Assembly: GCA_020744225.1 (NCBI GenBank)
Contig: JAGMWG010000002.1
Coordinates: forward strand, 620,001-684,000
Direction: 5' to 3'
Origin: Paraphoma chrysanthemicola
Lineage: Eukaryota; Ascomycota; Dothideomycetes; Pleosporales; Phaeosphaeriaceae
Length of the DNA: 64,000 bases
Positions 11,085 through 22,061 of the stretch are shown piece by piece (positions within the stretch are counted from its first letter, which is position 1; each line of letters starts with the position of its first letter). A model generated the notes under the pieces. The model had not been told where the DNA came from. It searched no databases and worked only from the letters and a program-made list of their open reading frames with translations. The position numbers were made by a program, and so were the translations under genes.

Positions 11085-12487
11085 TTACTCATCCCGCTTT
11101 TTCACCCTCGGTACCAGCACCCATGAAATACCGAGAGCGACAATTAGTCCAACGAGGATAGGCTGCATGATCTTGACTCCGGCGCGACTTGCGATGATGC
11201 CAGTCACCGCCGGAAAAAATGCGCCACCTGCTTGAGCGAGCACGAAGACGAATCCCAGTGCAGTAGGCTGCAGTTCTTTCGAGAACAGCTTCGAGCCGAT
11301 AGACATACCCTGGAGTATCTCAGCATACATTTCGCTGGGACAAAGTTCGCAGCGCACTTACAGTAGCGAACATTGGACCGTAGAAGACGCCCAGGAGACA
11401 CAAGCTGACAGCGCTGCTGATGAGGTTAGGCACGAGCCAGAATACCAACTGCAGTATCAGAATGAGAACGCAGTACGCCATGGTCATGCGCCGTTCGCCA
11501 AATCGGTGTGTTGGTTCGGCCAGCAAGACTCTGCCAACGAAGATGCCGCCCCATAGCGCGGCCGGCACGTAGCCAACCTCCGGGAGGTGGCCATTACGTG
11601 CTTGAATCAGGTATTCAACAACCCACCCTCCGGCTGTGATGCCAGTTCCGAGCATAAAGAAATAAAACATGGACAGGAGGTACACTGGTGGCGACTTGAG
11701 TGCAGCGACAATATCTCGGTTTGCTGTCTTACTTCGACTGTCGACTGCGCCTTCTTCCGTGGACCTGGGGTGAGGTTTGAGACTGTCTCGAAACGTAAAA
11801 GCGACAACGAGAGTATTCAGTGAGCCGATGCCGACGAGATAGATGTAGAACAGAGGCCATCGATCCGGGACTTGAGACGCCACTGCTGTAGCTATGAATG
11901 GCGAGACCAAAGTCCCCAACGCATACATGGCGTGAATGAAGCCGAGAAGTCTATGGGCGCCCTCAATGGATGCAACGAACGTGTTTGCGTGCGACTCGTT
12001 GTAGGCCATGCCCATCGCTTGAAGGAAAAAGGTAACCACATAGAGCGCGAATGGCGGCGTCCAACAACGGAGAACATGTGCGATGACCTGAATGAAGGCG
12101 CCGAGTGTAAGGATAGCACCGAGTCCAAGGTAGCGCACCAGATGGCTATTTGTCGCTGCCGCAAAGAGCCATCCGACGAAAGTCGCGCCATAGCTAATGA
12201 GGTCAGCCAGTGACCTAGTCACATATACGCTCAACCTACATTAAAGCGACGTATTCGGTCCCGACATGATAGGTGCGCAAAATGTAAGGAGTCAGGGCCC
12301 CAAGACTTCCGTCGTTACTGCCAGCAAGGAAGAACGAGAAGCTAGCGGCGATGACCTTCAGCAGGTTCTTCCGAGTCAGTGCTGTACTTTCACTGCTTGT
12401 TTGAAATTGAGTTATCGATTCGACAGGTTGCAGTTCAATGTCATTGGTTGGAACTGACGATGTCATAACCACTTTTGGAGTTGACAT
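11085..12487 (-). CDS. MFS transporter (BSC6-like group)
   Basis: A 434-residue major facilitator superfamily carrier with about 12 membrane segments, expected in the plasma membrane; substrate unknown. Exons are 12487-12240, 12193-11362 and 11309-11085; introns of 46 and 52 nt keep frame and restore VALIYGATFVGW and GPMFATGMSIGSK. The first-helix motif FLAGSNDGSLGALTPYI and loop FVGRVLLAEPTHRFGERR (MFS motif A-like) support the family; the closest annotated type I know is the fungal 'bypass of stop codon 6'-like group. An in-frame ATG also lies at 12505, but a TATAAG at 12534-12529 is only about 25 nt from it, so the ATG at 12487 is the better start. It is the first member of the accessory metabolic block. 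Confidence 0.88.
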
Positions 12488-13052
12488 GGTGACGCCGTGA
12501 ATCAATGAGTCCTCGTCGTTGGGGTGTTCTTATATGCTGCTTGGGTATCGCATGTCTGCCACGGTGGGGAAAGAGGCTCGCAAGCTTTGCTATTCCCGGA
12601 TTGACGCTGCCGAACACCACCCGATCCTGCAGATCTGCTCTCCAGATGAGCGGAACACGGCAATGAGGCCCGCCGTACAAAATCTCGTCGAGAATGTGCT
12701 TTCGTGGTTTTGTTCATGTGAGGCAGATAGGCGTCTGGAGAAGGTTGAGCCGATGTCGCGAGCAGGGGTAGGGCCCCACGATTGGTCGCTAAGCGAGTCG
12801 GCTCACTGGCTCATTAGCGCCTGCACGTCTCGACTCCGCCACCACGCCCGGAGACTGCGGCACCAATAGCTCCTGCTCACATGTCTGACAAGAGAGGCTG
12901 AGCGAAATAATGTCCGCAATGGCCTCAGTCCTCCATCCCTCCACTCTGGCCTTCCTCCAACCTCCACGATCACCCTTCTTTCCTCCCTGAACCCTGTGGT
13001 GAACCTTTGATAGTACCTTCACCGTCGCCATTAGCGCGATTGACGTCACACG
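12488..13052. other. Divergent promoter region, 565 bp, with repeat copy 2
   Basis: Lies between the minus-strand transporter and the plus-strand gene at 13053. It holds the transporter TATA (12529-12534) and the second copy of a dispersed repeat (12731-12786). No gene seen. Confidence 0.5.
12731..12786 (+). repeat. Dispersed repeat, copy 2
   Basis: Partner of 7584-7640, about 83% identical over 52 bases, same orientation, 5.1 kb away. This copy is richer in G and C. Past ACGATT the two sequences diverge. Confidence 0.45.
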
Positions 13053-13808
13053 ATGATCTTCGGAGGGCTCGAGATCGTTGCCGGCGGGTACCTTGTGCAT
13101 CGCCATTACAAGCACAAGAACGAGAAGAAGAGGCAGGAAGATGAAGTCGAGGCGCGTCGACACAACACCTTCCCCGGCGCGAAGCCAGCAGGACACCGCC
13201 AACAGGCTCCCCAGTATCGTCCTCAGCAATGCCAGCAGCCTGTAGTACCACAGCAAAAGTACGCGTGCTATGGCTCAGCTCCCCCTCTGCCACAACAACA
13301 CTACCAGCAGCCGTACCCCGCACAGCCTTACGCACAACCGCGCCCTCAGCCGCCACGACACGCGCAGACCTTCAACATACCGCGACGTCCTGTGCCTGAG
13401 CGCAAACCACAGATCATCATCCAGCCCTCTCTGCAGCGCACCGACTCGTTCGCGACACTCTCGCGCATGCCCATCGCCAACGGGTCGCGCCCACAGAATC
13501 TTCCAGAGGAGGTGTCGCCTGTTCTGCCACCACGACGGCACGACTCAGGCGGCCTGCAGCCTGCCACGCAGCATGGCATATATGGCAACGCTGGCTTCTC
13601 AGTCTCGACTCCTGCCTTTGGTGCCACGCCCACGTCGCCAGGCTTAACATACACCATGGCTACAGGGGATCAGCATGCGTATGGACATTCGACGGACGAT
13701 AATTGGGAGACATATGGGCAAGTCGGACACGGACGACCGCACTATGCGCCTACCGAGGCTTCGACACAACTCGGCGAGCAAGACCCTCCGCCGCCGTACG
13801 TGCCATGA
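13053..13808 (+). CDS. Pro/Gln-rich hypothetical protein with N-terminal anchor and PPPY end
   Basis: Single-exon 251-residue protein. Residues 1-16 (MIFGGLEIVAGGYLVH) form a short hydrophobic segment followed by a very basic patch (RHYKHKNEKKR), which could be a tail or signal anchor with the rest in the cytosol. Residues 40-110 are rich in P and Q, and the last residues (EQDPPPPYVP) contain a PPxY motif, known in other proteins to bind WW domains such as those of Rsp5-type ubiquitin ligases. Such short N-anchored, Q/P-rich proteins are common in Dothideomycetes without assigned function. Adaptor to a ubiquitin ligase is a guess from the motif only. Confidence 0.7.
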   Translation: MIFGGLEIVAGGYLVHRHYKHKNEKKRQEDEVEARRHNTFPGAKPAGHRQQAPQYRPQQCQQPVVPQQKYACYGSAPPLPQQHYQQPYPAQPYAQPRPQPPRHAQTFNIPRRPVPERKPQIIIQPSLQRTDSFATLSRMPIANGSRPQNLPEEVSPVLPPRRHDSGGLQPATQHGIYGNAGFSVSTPAFGATPTSPGLTYTMATGDQHAYGHSTDDNWETYGQVGHGRPHYAPTEASTQLGEQDPPPPYVP

Positions 13809-14511
13809 GATGGCCAGATGTTCTCTTCGAGGCTTTTGATGCTGGACCATCGAACGCATGACTCTTTTTGGGTGTTGACGGTTTCTTTCGGATGATGAAA
13901 TGACTTTAATATGCGCATTATAATGTGCTATACGCGGGACGGATTTCATAATTTCAAGGGTGTATACATTCGGAGTCAGGTGTGTTATTTGGGAAATCAG
14001 ACATTTTACCATAGCATAATTGTAAACTGGACACACAACTTATCATGCACTCTGTTTGACAACACTATTTTCCATGCTGTTGTCTATGCGAGGGGATGTC
14101 TACTGCACCTATCCAGTTCCAATGGAACGACATGTACACTATGTCTGCAAGTTGAACGCAACGCAGATATGTCCAAGCGCTGCTAGAAGAACACTCGTAG
14201 CTTCAAGGTAACGGCTTAGTGTCATGACTTTATGAATTTCCCTCCATGGTTACAAAAAAGTGAGCGGATCTTCAGGTTTATTCCATCAGAGGCAGAAAGA
14301 TGCAATGCGATCACACTAACATCATTAGCCGCAACGCGGGGTGCACCGGCATCGGTCCCTCTGCCAATCTTCGGTACATCTCCAACCTCCATCTCGGAAC
14401 CCAGAAACGGCATCCACAGCCATTCCACGCCAACGGTATAAAGATGGCTAACTCGTGCGCTATGCGGCTACTAATGCTGCAGCCGCACAAAGCCTATCAA
14501 ACGCAACCACT
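13809..14511. other. Intergenic, 703 bp
   Basis: Downstream of 13053-13808 and promoter of the DUF3237 gene. Only short frames without protein-like content are visible. AT-rich between 13900 and 14060. No gene called. Confidence 0.4.
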
Positions 14512-15187
14512 ATGCATTTTTCATCCATCTTCTCGACTTTACTCACATCTTGGATCACGTTGACAATGGCACAAACTACCGCCCCTGTCCCGCCCAAATT
14601 GACGTTGTTGTATTCTATGGAAGCGCTGCTTGGGGAGCGCTTCTCGCTGGGTCCCGTGCCATACGGGCAGGAGAGGATAGTTATTCCGATTGTTGGAGGC
14701 AGCTTTGAAGGACCGAGGTTGAATGGTGCGTACTTCCTTCATTTAATCTTCCGCGACGTCGAGACAGCAACAAACCTATATTGTGATGGAAGTTACGATT
14801 GGTATCACATGACGTCACACTCCAATCCCATTCCCAACCCACCATTCCCATCATCCTTGTCTCCCAAAGCACAAAATTACACCTCCCATCTAATCCACAC
14901 CAGGCACCGTCCTCAATCTCGGCGCTGACTGGCGCCTCACCGACGCCGCGGGTGTGATCCGCCCCGACGCACGGTACAACATCCGCACGAATGACGGTAC
15001 CAATATATTCGTGCAAACAGAGGGTTTCCCACTTCCCGATGGGCGCACGATGCTGCGTGGAAAGTTTGAAACGGGGAGGAATGGGACTTATGCCTGGTTG
15101 AATGATGTTGTTGGCGTTGGGGTGCTCAGGAGGGAGGGGACGAGCGCGGTGAGGATTGAGATGTGGCATGCTGAGCCTGGGAATTGA
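14512..15187 (+). CDS. Secreted DUF3237 protein
   Basis: A 165-residue protein with exons 14512-14725 and 14904-15187 (178-nt intron, GTGCGT...CAG, phase 1). Start chosen at MHFSSIFSTLLTSWITLTMA, a typical signal peptide with likely cleavage after AQT; an upstream in-frame ATG at 14455 would spoil it. The mature part shows DUF3237 family blocks: FSLGPVPYGQERIVIPIVGG, SFEGPRLNGTVLNLGADW, DARYNIRTNDGTNIFVQTEG and TYAWLNDVVGVGVLRREGT. DUF3237 proteins form a small beta-barrel-like fold; no general activity is known. It is convergent with the esterase gene next door, and both products are predicted to be secreted. Confidence 0.85.
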
Positions 15188-15296
15188 AGGAAAGTCTGGA
15201 AGGCAGATTTTAATAAATCCAAAATATCATTACGATTATTTGCATGTAAGGTAGCATCAATGTATCCATCTAGCTGACATGAAGCCGGAAATTGCT

Positions 15297-17168
15297 TTAA
15301 GACGGCGGCAATCCACCTCTTCCAACCACAGCTTCGAAAATCGGCCTGTACAATGCACATCGAGAATCCAACTGTGACTGCGGAAGAACAGTAACTCCAC
15401 TTCCCCTCACCCTTCCTACATCACCCAGAACACCGAGATTCCAATCTCCTAGCACCACAGTCCCGTTAGCGCTGATCAAAAGTCCACCCCTGACCTGCTC
15501 ATTCGCTCCATACAAGATGTTTCCCTCGGCGCCAGACCCAAGCGCGTTCCACCCTGGTCCCGCAGCCGGGTTCTTCGCAAATCGTGCCCACGTCGACTGC
15601 AGGAATTGACTCAGAGCGTACTCTTGCGTCGTGCTGTTTATGCGATTGTATGTGCGGAAGACCAACGGGATCTCAGACGCGTGGTAGGCTCCCAAGTTCG
15701 CGAAGCCCTGAGTATTGGAGAATGAAGCATTGAAGTAGTACCGCCAGGTTGGTATCCCGATCAACGCCGTCGCATTAGCCCACAAAGCCTGAGGACACTG
15801 GAAAGTGATGTCTGTGACGATAGCTGATATCGCATCGTAGCCATTGGAGATACCTGGGCTGCCGATGGGGTATGCAGCTGTGATGGCAGGGATGAGTGCT
15901 GCGGCCGGTGTGTTGCCAAGCGTGGTTTGTAGATATGCAGAGACGTTTGTTTGGCCGATGGTGAAGACACGACCTTCTTGTGCATTGGTTCCACCGAGGA
16001 CAGGGACACGTGCGATATCTCCGCTGAGGCGACGAGCAGCTGGGTTCGAGACGAGCGTGACATTATCAGCAACAGGGTTGAAGATGAGTGAGTTCACGTT
16101 GATGATATTCTGAATGGTCTTTCCATCCGCTGCGCGCACGCAGGTCAAGTTGCTGCTGTAGGAGCCCGGGCAGCCGAGTTGGGCCGTGAGATTGTTCCAC
16201 GCCGGGATGCTTGAGGTAGCTGGGGTAGACCGGTAGCTGTACTGTCCGCTTTGAAGAATGGCAGCGCGGAATGGCGGCTTGCTGTCCTTGCCGAAGCTGG
16301 TCAGGTGCGCGTCAATGGAAAATGCACCGGCGCTTTCGCCAAAAATGGTGACCTTGGATGCGTCGCCACCAAAAGCGTGAATGTTGCGCTGTACCCAGGC
16401 CAGGGCGAAGCGCTGGTCAAGGAAGCCAAGGTTGCGTTCGGCCAGAGGCAGCTCGGGTGAGCCTGGGAAGCCGAAGACTGAGCATTGTTAGCATGTGACT
16501 GACTATTAGAACATCAGGCTTACTGTTGGTCCTGTAGTTTGTTGTCACTAGAATAACATCTTCATACGCCGCGAAGGAGCTACCATCGTATGATGGAATA
16601 CCTGGACCGAGTCAGACAGTGATCACAGATTGCAATGTAGAGCTTCAGCATTCGAATCATCTTACCTGCAGTCCCAAATTGAAGCGAACCACCATAGATC
16701 CAGAACAAAACAGCGCGCCCGGCACCACCAGCCGGAGTCGCAGGCGCGTATACATTCAAGTATAAGCAGTCCTCAGACTCCACTGGAGGAGGATTGTTGA
16801 AGATTGACTGGGTCAACTGCGAGCTGGCGAGTGGATCTAGCACAATCAGCATGTGGGAATCCTTAGACAGCGACGAAGATTTGCGTACACCTGAACTGCT
16901 GGAGACATGCTGGTTTCCATGCCGTGGCATTGATCGGACTAGAGAAACGCGGTGCAGCTTGCGGTGGAGAGAATCTCTCAGGCGGAGACTGCGCGAACGG
17001 TATTCCGAGAAACTGATTTACCGGACCAAGTGCAGCTGGCAAAGAAGTCGACTTTCCAACGAGAACACCTGCATCGATAGTCGCTGTAGGAGCAGCGTCA
17101 TTGCTTGCTAGACCGAAAGCTGGGAAGATGCTCAAAAGCAACACGCACGAATTGACAGGTACACGCAT
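15297..17168 (-). CDS. Secreted type-B carboxylesterase/lipase
   Basis: A 569-residue alpha/beta-hydrolase of the cholinesterase-like (COesterase) family, predicted to hydrolyse esters outside the cell. Exons are 17168-16889, 16836-16666, 16601-16524 and 16477-15297, total 1,710 nt in frame. The start is MRVPVNSCVLLLSIFPAFGLA, a signal peptide. Family motifs: FLGIPFAQSPPERF, SEDCLYLNVYAP, the oxyanion-hole region WIYGGSLQFGTA, and TIFGESAGAFS with the nucleophile Ser. Several N-glycosylation sequons (NATAL, NASFS, NSTT) fit secretion. The first intron uses a GTACGC donor two bases after another GT, because only that one keeps frame. Natural substrate unknown; the neighbouring oxidative genes make an aromatic ester attractive, which is inference. 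Confidence 0.9.
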
Positions 17169-18003
17169 CGTGAGTGTGATTGAGGTTGCCAACGCGATTT
17201 TCCCGCTGGTACATGCACGCTCTCATATGAAAGGTACCATCACCGGGACACTGCAGCCTCATGTCAAGGTACCGAGGCTGGCTTGAGAGGCCAGTCCTGG
17301 GCAAGGACCGCCCATGTCCCGTCGTGCACGATCTTCGTGTTTTCATCCATACAGATCCTTGACTTCTATTAGGGTGCCGAGGCACCTCATTCGTCCCCGC
17401 ATACTCCAGGTATTGAAGCGTCATAGCGCATGTGCTTAAGGTACCGCGGACACATGTCAACGCGAGGCGAGATGTTGATGAAGAGACAGAAAGGGCAAGA
17501 CGCGGGTTTTTGCGGGGTACATTACGAGGTGTTAGCCCCATTGCCGAGCCTCAGCGCTACTCTATCCCATATTTGGCCCCGACGTCACTTCTCTACTCAA
17601 ACTTTCCTCGATTCAATAATAATGTTGCTTGTAACTCGGGTACAATGTATACAAATCCAAAAGCCGACCTGTGGATCGCTAGCGTCTTCAACTTCCGACC
17701 ATGTAACTCACGTGAACATCTTCGTCTCGAGCAACACTAGCCGTTTCAACCGGTCACATCTACAGAGCTGTAAAATGCAGTTACTTCTTCATTGCGAATG
17801 AACCCACTGATCCAAGACTCACGCGTGCTCGTGCCGTGGCGAATCACAATTTTGCTCCTCGTTTGTTCGTACCGCGATGGGGTATGTGGACCAGCTATAG
17901 CATTGTTTGTGAGTATAGTATGATATTCGGCTACATGCGACTATTTGCATCAATCATTGAACCCATATCAATGCTTTCCTTATCAGATCATATAGTTTCG
18001 AGT
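17169..18003. other. Intergenic, 835 bp
   Basis: Contains the promoter of the esterase (right of 17168) and the 3' region of the MDR gene. A short perfect inverted repeat GGTGCCGAGGCACC lies near 17371. No gene called. Confidence 0.4.
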
Positions 18004-18966
18004 TCACGGCTTCACTAGCTTGCGTGGCCCACTAGTGTCGTTCCACCAACTCTCCACTGTCTTCAGTTCCGCAATAGAATACTCCGCTGTAAGTTTGTTC
18101 GAGGCGATAAGCTCCAACATGGTCGGTAGCTGCGCATAAAGCTCCTGAAATGTCCAGCTACCAGGTCCGCAGCCCAGCAGTGCAACATTCGCCTTTCTCA
18201 GTATCGACGCCGACACCGGAAAGTCGTCTCCTGCCAACGAGCCGATCTGAACCCAGTTAAGACGTTGACTCTTGTTCTTCCTCGCTGCTATGATGCCCGG
18301 CAGGACTACCTTGGCCACGTCTCCCCAGAGATAGTCGAGCACAATGTCCACATCTGCGGCCTCGGAGAAGTCGGTAGTGTCTTTGACCCCATTCAGCTCA
18401 ATCGTTGATGTCGCTCCAAGCTCTCTTGTCTTGTTCAGCTTTTCTCCGGGCTTTCCAGTGGCCACTATCCTCTTTGCTCCCAGTGCTCTCGAAATTTGCA
18501 CTGCCGCCTGACCACTCACCCCAGTCGCACCCACGATTGCGACACTGAACTCCTCCCCTTGACCTGGTTTGATGCCGGCGCGCGCAGTAAGCGCCATCCA
18601 ACTACTCATGGCTGGATTCCCGATCACTGCAACTGCCTCGGGATCGATATCGTCGTGAAGTTTGAAAACGTCCCTTTTCTCGACATTGATCTCCTCAGCA
18701 AATGATCCGGTCGGTGCTGCGAGACAGTTGAAGTATACCAGCTCGCCAGATGGTATGATAGTGCCGACGCCATCTGTGCCAGGGATGTGTGGCGGTGAGG
18801 TGTTGGCAACGGAGAAGTGCTTGCCTGCCGCCCGAGAACGCACAAGCGTGTGGAGTCCTGCAGCAACGACTTTGATGCGCACTTGTGTTGCTGTTGGCTC
18901 AGGTAGGTCGATTGTTGCATATTTCGGAGATGCTCCCCACGAATGGACGACTGCGGCATGTACCAT
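18004..18966 (-). CDS. MDR-family quinone reductase-like oxidoreductase
   Basis: Single-exon 320-residue protein of the medium-chain dehydrogenase/reductase superfamily, quinone-oxidoreductase-like branch. Seen: N-terminal GroES-like part (EPTATQVRIKVVAAGLH, HIPGTDGVGTI) without the zinc-binding Cys set, and the nucleotide-binding VAIVGATGVSGQAAVQISRA followed by GAKRIVATGKP, which suggests NADPH. Expected reaction is reduction of a quinone or activated double bond. A TATAAA on the minus strand at 19031-19026 sits 60 nt before the start. It is followed upstream by the P450 gene in the same direction, about 510 nt away. Confidence 0.88.
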   Translation of the reverse strand: MVHAAVVHSWGASPKYATIDLPEPTATQVRIKVVAAGLHTLVRSRAAGKHFSVANTSPPHIPGTDGVGTIIPSGELVYFNCLAAPTGSFAEEINVEKRDVFKLHDDIDPEAVAVIGNPAMSSWMALTARAGIKPGQGEEFSVAIVGATGVSGQAAVQISRALGAKRIVATGKPGEKLNKTRELGATSTIELNGVKDTTDFSEAADVDIVLDYLWGDVAKVVLPGIIAARKNKSQRLNWVQIGSLAGDDFPVSASILRKANVALLGCGPGSWTFQELYAQLPTMLELIASNKLTAEYSIAELKTVESWWNDTSGPRKLVKP

Positions 18967-19478
18967 GATGAGTGTAGTGGATGCAAGAATTGAGTTGTCT
19001 TTTTGTTACTTAGAGATGACGCCAATTTATACTTGAGAGACAGAGGCTCCGATACTGATCTTGCAACATGTGTAAGCGTTGATCACTAAAGCCACCCTGC
19101 ATTTGGTTGAGTCGGAGTTGTGGCGCTCGCCGCCCTGCAGCTGCATCGGCCGAGCGTAATCAGCGAAAATGCCGTATCACGTGATGGCTGCCTTCTCGCT
19201 CTTGCATCAACACCGAAGGCGCGAGTTCTTCTCCGAAGCTGCCTAGAAGCCATCGGAGCGCTCAATATGATCGCACCGATACTGGAACCCTGCAACTAGA
19301 CAATATTGCCGGCGTTCAGCGTCAGGGTACCATTCATGCGTCAATGCGAGGCTGAACACACACTTGTGAAGCATGGAGTGGAAGCTCAACGACGAAGGGG
19401 GAAAGTATGGCAAATTCCGTAGAAATAACTGTGTCGTAAATTCTTCGCGACGACTACTGGCTTGATGATGCGGCATGA
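18967..19478. other. Intergenic, 512 bp, MDR promoter
   Basis: Holds the minus-strand TATA at 19026-19031 for the MDR gene and the 3' region of the P450 gene. Nothing else recognised. Confidence 0.5.
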
Positions 19479-21252
19479 TCAAGCCTTGACTTTGCCAGCA
19501 GGCATCGGAGGCGGCTGCTGCCACTGCTTTGTTTCAGGATCCAGGCACTCCTTCTCAGCCGAGTCCCACTCTTCAACCACTATCCGAGCTCTTTCCTTTG
19601 ACCGCGGCGTGATCTTAGCAGGAAAGTCTTCAGGAAGGCATACAAAGCCCTGGGTTAATTGATCCGGGTCAGGAAGAATCGGTCTTCCCTGGGCGTCGGT
19701 CTGCGGTTCAATATTGAATGCCCAAAGCATGCGTGCTACACCAAGGAACAAGCTGCGCTCTGCGACGTGCATGCCAGGACAGATACGACGACCGGCTCCG
19801 AACGTAAAATGATCGCGCTTCGAGGGATCAGGGTTGGCGGCTGAATCAGCTAAGCTAAGACGGTCGGATGCGTAGCGGTCTGGGTTGAAGCGACGCGGCT
19901 CTGGATGCCGTTCCGGGTCCATGTTGATGCTCCAGACATTGTTCATGACGCCTGCGTTACGCGGGATCAGGAAGCCATTGTAATAATCATCTTGAGTGGT
20001 AGCGTGCGGCACAGCTCCCAGGATAGTCGTCGGCATCCAGCGCAATGACTCCTTGATACAGCAGCGTATGTATGGCAGTGACTGCTCGTCGTCCATTGTC
20101 GGCATGCGCTCTGACCCAACGACGCGGTCGAGCTCTTCTTGCGCCTTACGCTGCGCATCTGGGAAGAGAAGCATGGCCTGGATGAACCCAACAAGTGTGC
20201 TTGATGTCGTATCAGAACCTGCCTCTAGCAAGGTTCCTGTAATGTAGCAAGCTTCGTCGTCCGAGAAGCCTTGAGCCTTTTGTGCTTCAACCAAATCAGC
20301 ACTAAAGCAGGGCTTGATCGTGCCTTTGCGCACATCATCCTTGGCCTTGAGCCAGTGCCGCAAGTAGAGATCCTTCTCCGCTGTGTGAAGCTCTTTGGCC
20401 TTCCGTTGCGTGGACAATAGGAAGTCAGGAAGCCTCCGTAACCAAGGAAAGAAGTCAATCAGTGCAGCTGGCCCTGTCTGGTTGATCTCGGCGAACTCGG
20501 CGAATCCCTCAAAAAGCTGTCTCATGTTCTCATCCTCGTATGTAGGTGTCCGCCAGCCAAATACCATGGTCGTGGTAAGGGCGTTGGTATAGCGCCTGAT
20601 GTGCTTGACAAAGTCATTCGGCTGTTGGAGTAGTTCATGCAACATTTGCTTATTTTCGAGCATCTGGTAGGGTACATATGACTTGGATATATTGACGTTA
20701 AGTAGCCCATGCACCAATTTACGAGCCTTTGGTATTTGTTAGCAGGCCACGCAGTCGGCGGAAGATTCGATCTCACAGCACGCCATTTTGCAGTATATCC
20801 CTGAGTCGTCAGTCAGTAAAGTCAAGGGTGCCCGAAGTGATACGAACCATCATCAAGATCCTTAGACCACCACTGCATAGCGTCTGGCCGATGTACATAT
20901 CTTGGCGATGAGAGTAAATGCCACTTTTCTTGTCGAGCAGGTCCTTGACAGCTTGATCGCTTGATAGCACGACCAGGGTTTTAGATCCCAAGATCAAGCT
21001 GTAGACGGGGCCATACTCTTGTGCCCATTTTTGAAATTGTAAATGAGCATCTTTCGCAGGCAGCTTGATAGTTTGTCAGTACAATGAAAGCTACTTTCTT
21101 TATGATAAGCATACCTGATGGATGTTGCCGATAATGGGCAAAGTTGGAGGGCCTGGCGGGTAATTCTTTGGTCTTCTCCCTGTGAACAAAAGGCGTATAA
21201 TGATCACAAGGATGAGGAAAGGAGCAAGCGTGTAGATGCTTGGTAGCAACAT
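19479..21252 (-). CDS. Cytochrome P450 monooxygenase
   Basis: A 541-residue membrane-anchored P450 that would insert one oxygen atom into an organic substrate using a P450 reductase partner in the ER. Exons are 21252-21115, 21063-20848, 20800-20777 and 20726-19479; the third exon has only 24 nt (GYTAKWRA) and the last intron carries a textbook TGCTAAC branch site. Motifs: N-terminal anchor MLLPSIYTLAPFLILVIIIR, proline hinge YPPGPPTLPIIGN, I-helix AGSDTTSS, ExxR in ESLRWMP, PRRFNPDRY and the heme-binding FGAGRRICPGMHVA with the axial Cys. Style resembles E-class group I fungal P450s; the CYP family number is not assignable by eye. It is divergent from the dehydrogenase gene across 809 bp. Confidence 0.92.
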
Positions 21253-22061
21253 AGCGCAGTGTCTAATAGATGTGCGAAGATGTGCAGGAAAGAGTTCACG
21301 GGCAGCGTAAGGGAAGCTCGCTCCGAATGAATTATGATACTTTGATGCATGTTGTGATCAAGCTGACTGTGATCTTATATCCTGCAGATAGCGACGTGCG
21401 TAGTTGTGGGATAGATCTGATCGGAGTTACTGTGGGATGTATCGGAGACGGGGGTGGGAGGATGTGGGGTAAGCTAGTACCAATCCGTCATCGTCCAATG
21501 GGAGGAGATGTTCCCCGTTAACGAACGACTAAGATCATCGCCAACAACAAACTCTTGACGAAGTGACTGCCAGTTGTGGCGCATGTGAGGCAGCAATGCT
21601 ATCCTCAAGGTCACGTGCCTTTACCTCGGATACAAGTGGTGTTGAGACACGGATTAGCCGAAAAGTGTCGATCTCCCGCAGACAGGAGTGGCGGTTCGTG
21701 GGATGCGGTATCGACTTCGAAAAGCCCAGGGTTGTCTCGTGGAATTCTAAGCGCAGGGTCCTGAAGGCTGAAGGACGTCCAAAATCTTAAACATCAAGAA
21801 CGAAATGGCGATTGTCTCCAACCCTATTCTTGTGCTGATCGAAAGTCAAGGTGACGCTGGACATGTCCGGATACTTTCGGAGAGCCAATCCTGAAACAGT
21901 TTGCCTGACTTCCTGCGATTCGGACTATCCCACTCCCGTCCACATATGCCCCACACGGCGGTATAGTCATGCCGTAAGGAATTGCCGGTCCATATAAATG
22001 CACCGCATAGAAGTATGCCTGGCTGCCTCTTGATGGTTGCATAGCCGTACTGACATCAAAC
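21253..22061. promoter_or_regulatory. Divergent promoter between P450 and dehydrogenase
   Basis: This 809-bp region separates two outward-facing genes. A TATAAA at 21993-21998 lies 64 nt before the dehydrogenase start. Several CGG/CCG-containing words occur (for example TCCGGA near 21867 and ATCGGAG near 21418 and 21440), the kind of half-site bound by Zn2Cys6 regulators, but I see no strong everted or inverted pair. Shared control by the regulator at 23655 is an inference. Confidence 0.45.

Noticed and set aside
7584..12786. LTR retrotransposon bounded by the 52-bp repeats
   Set aside because: The interior has no gag or pol sequence, and the repeats lack TG...CA ends and are too short and diverged.
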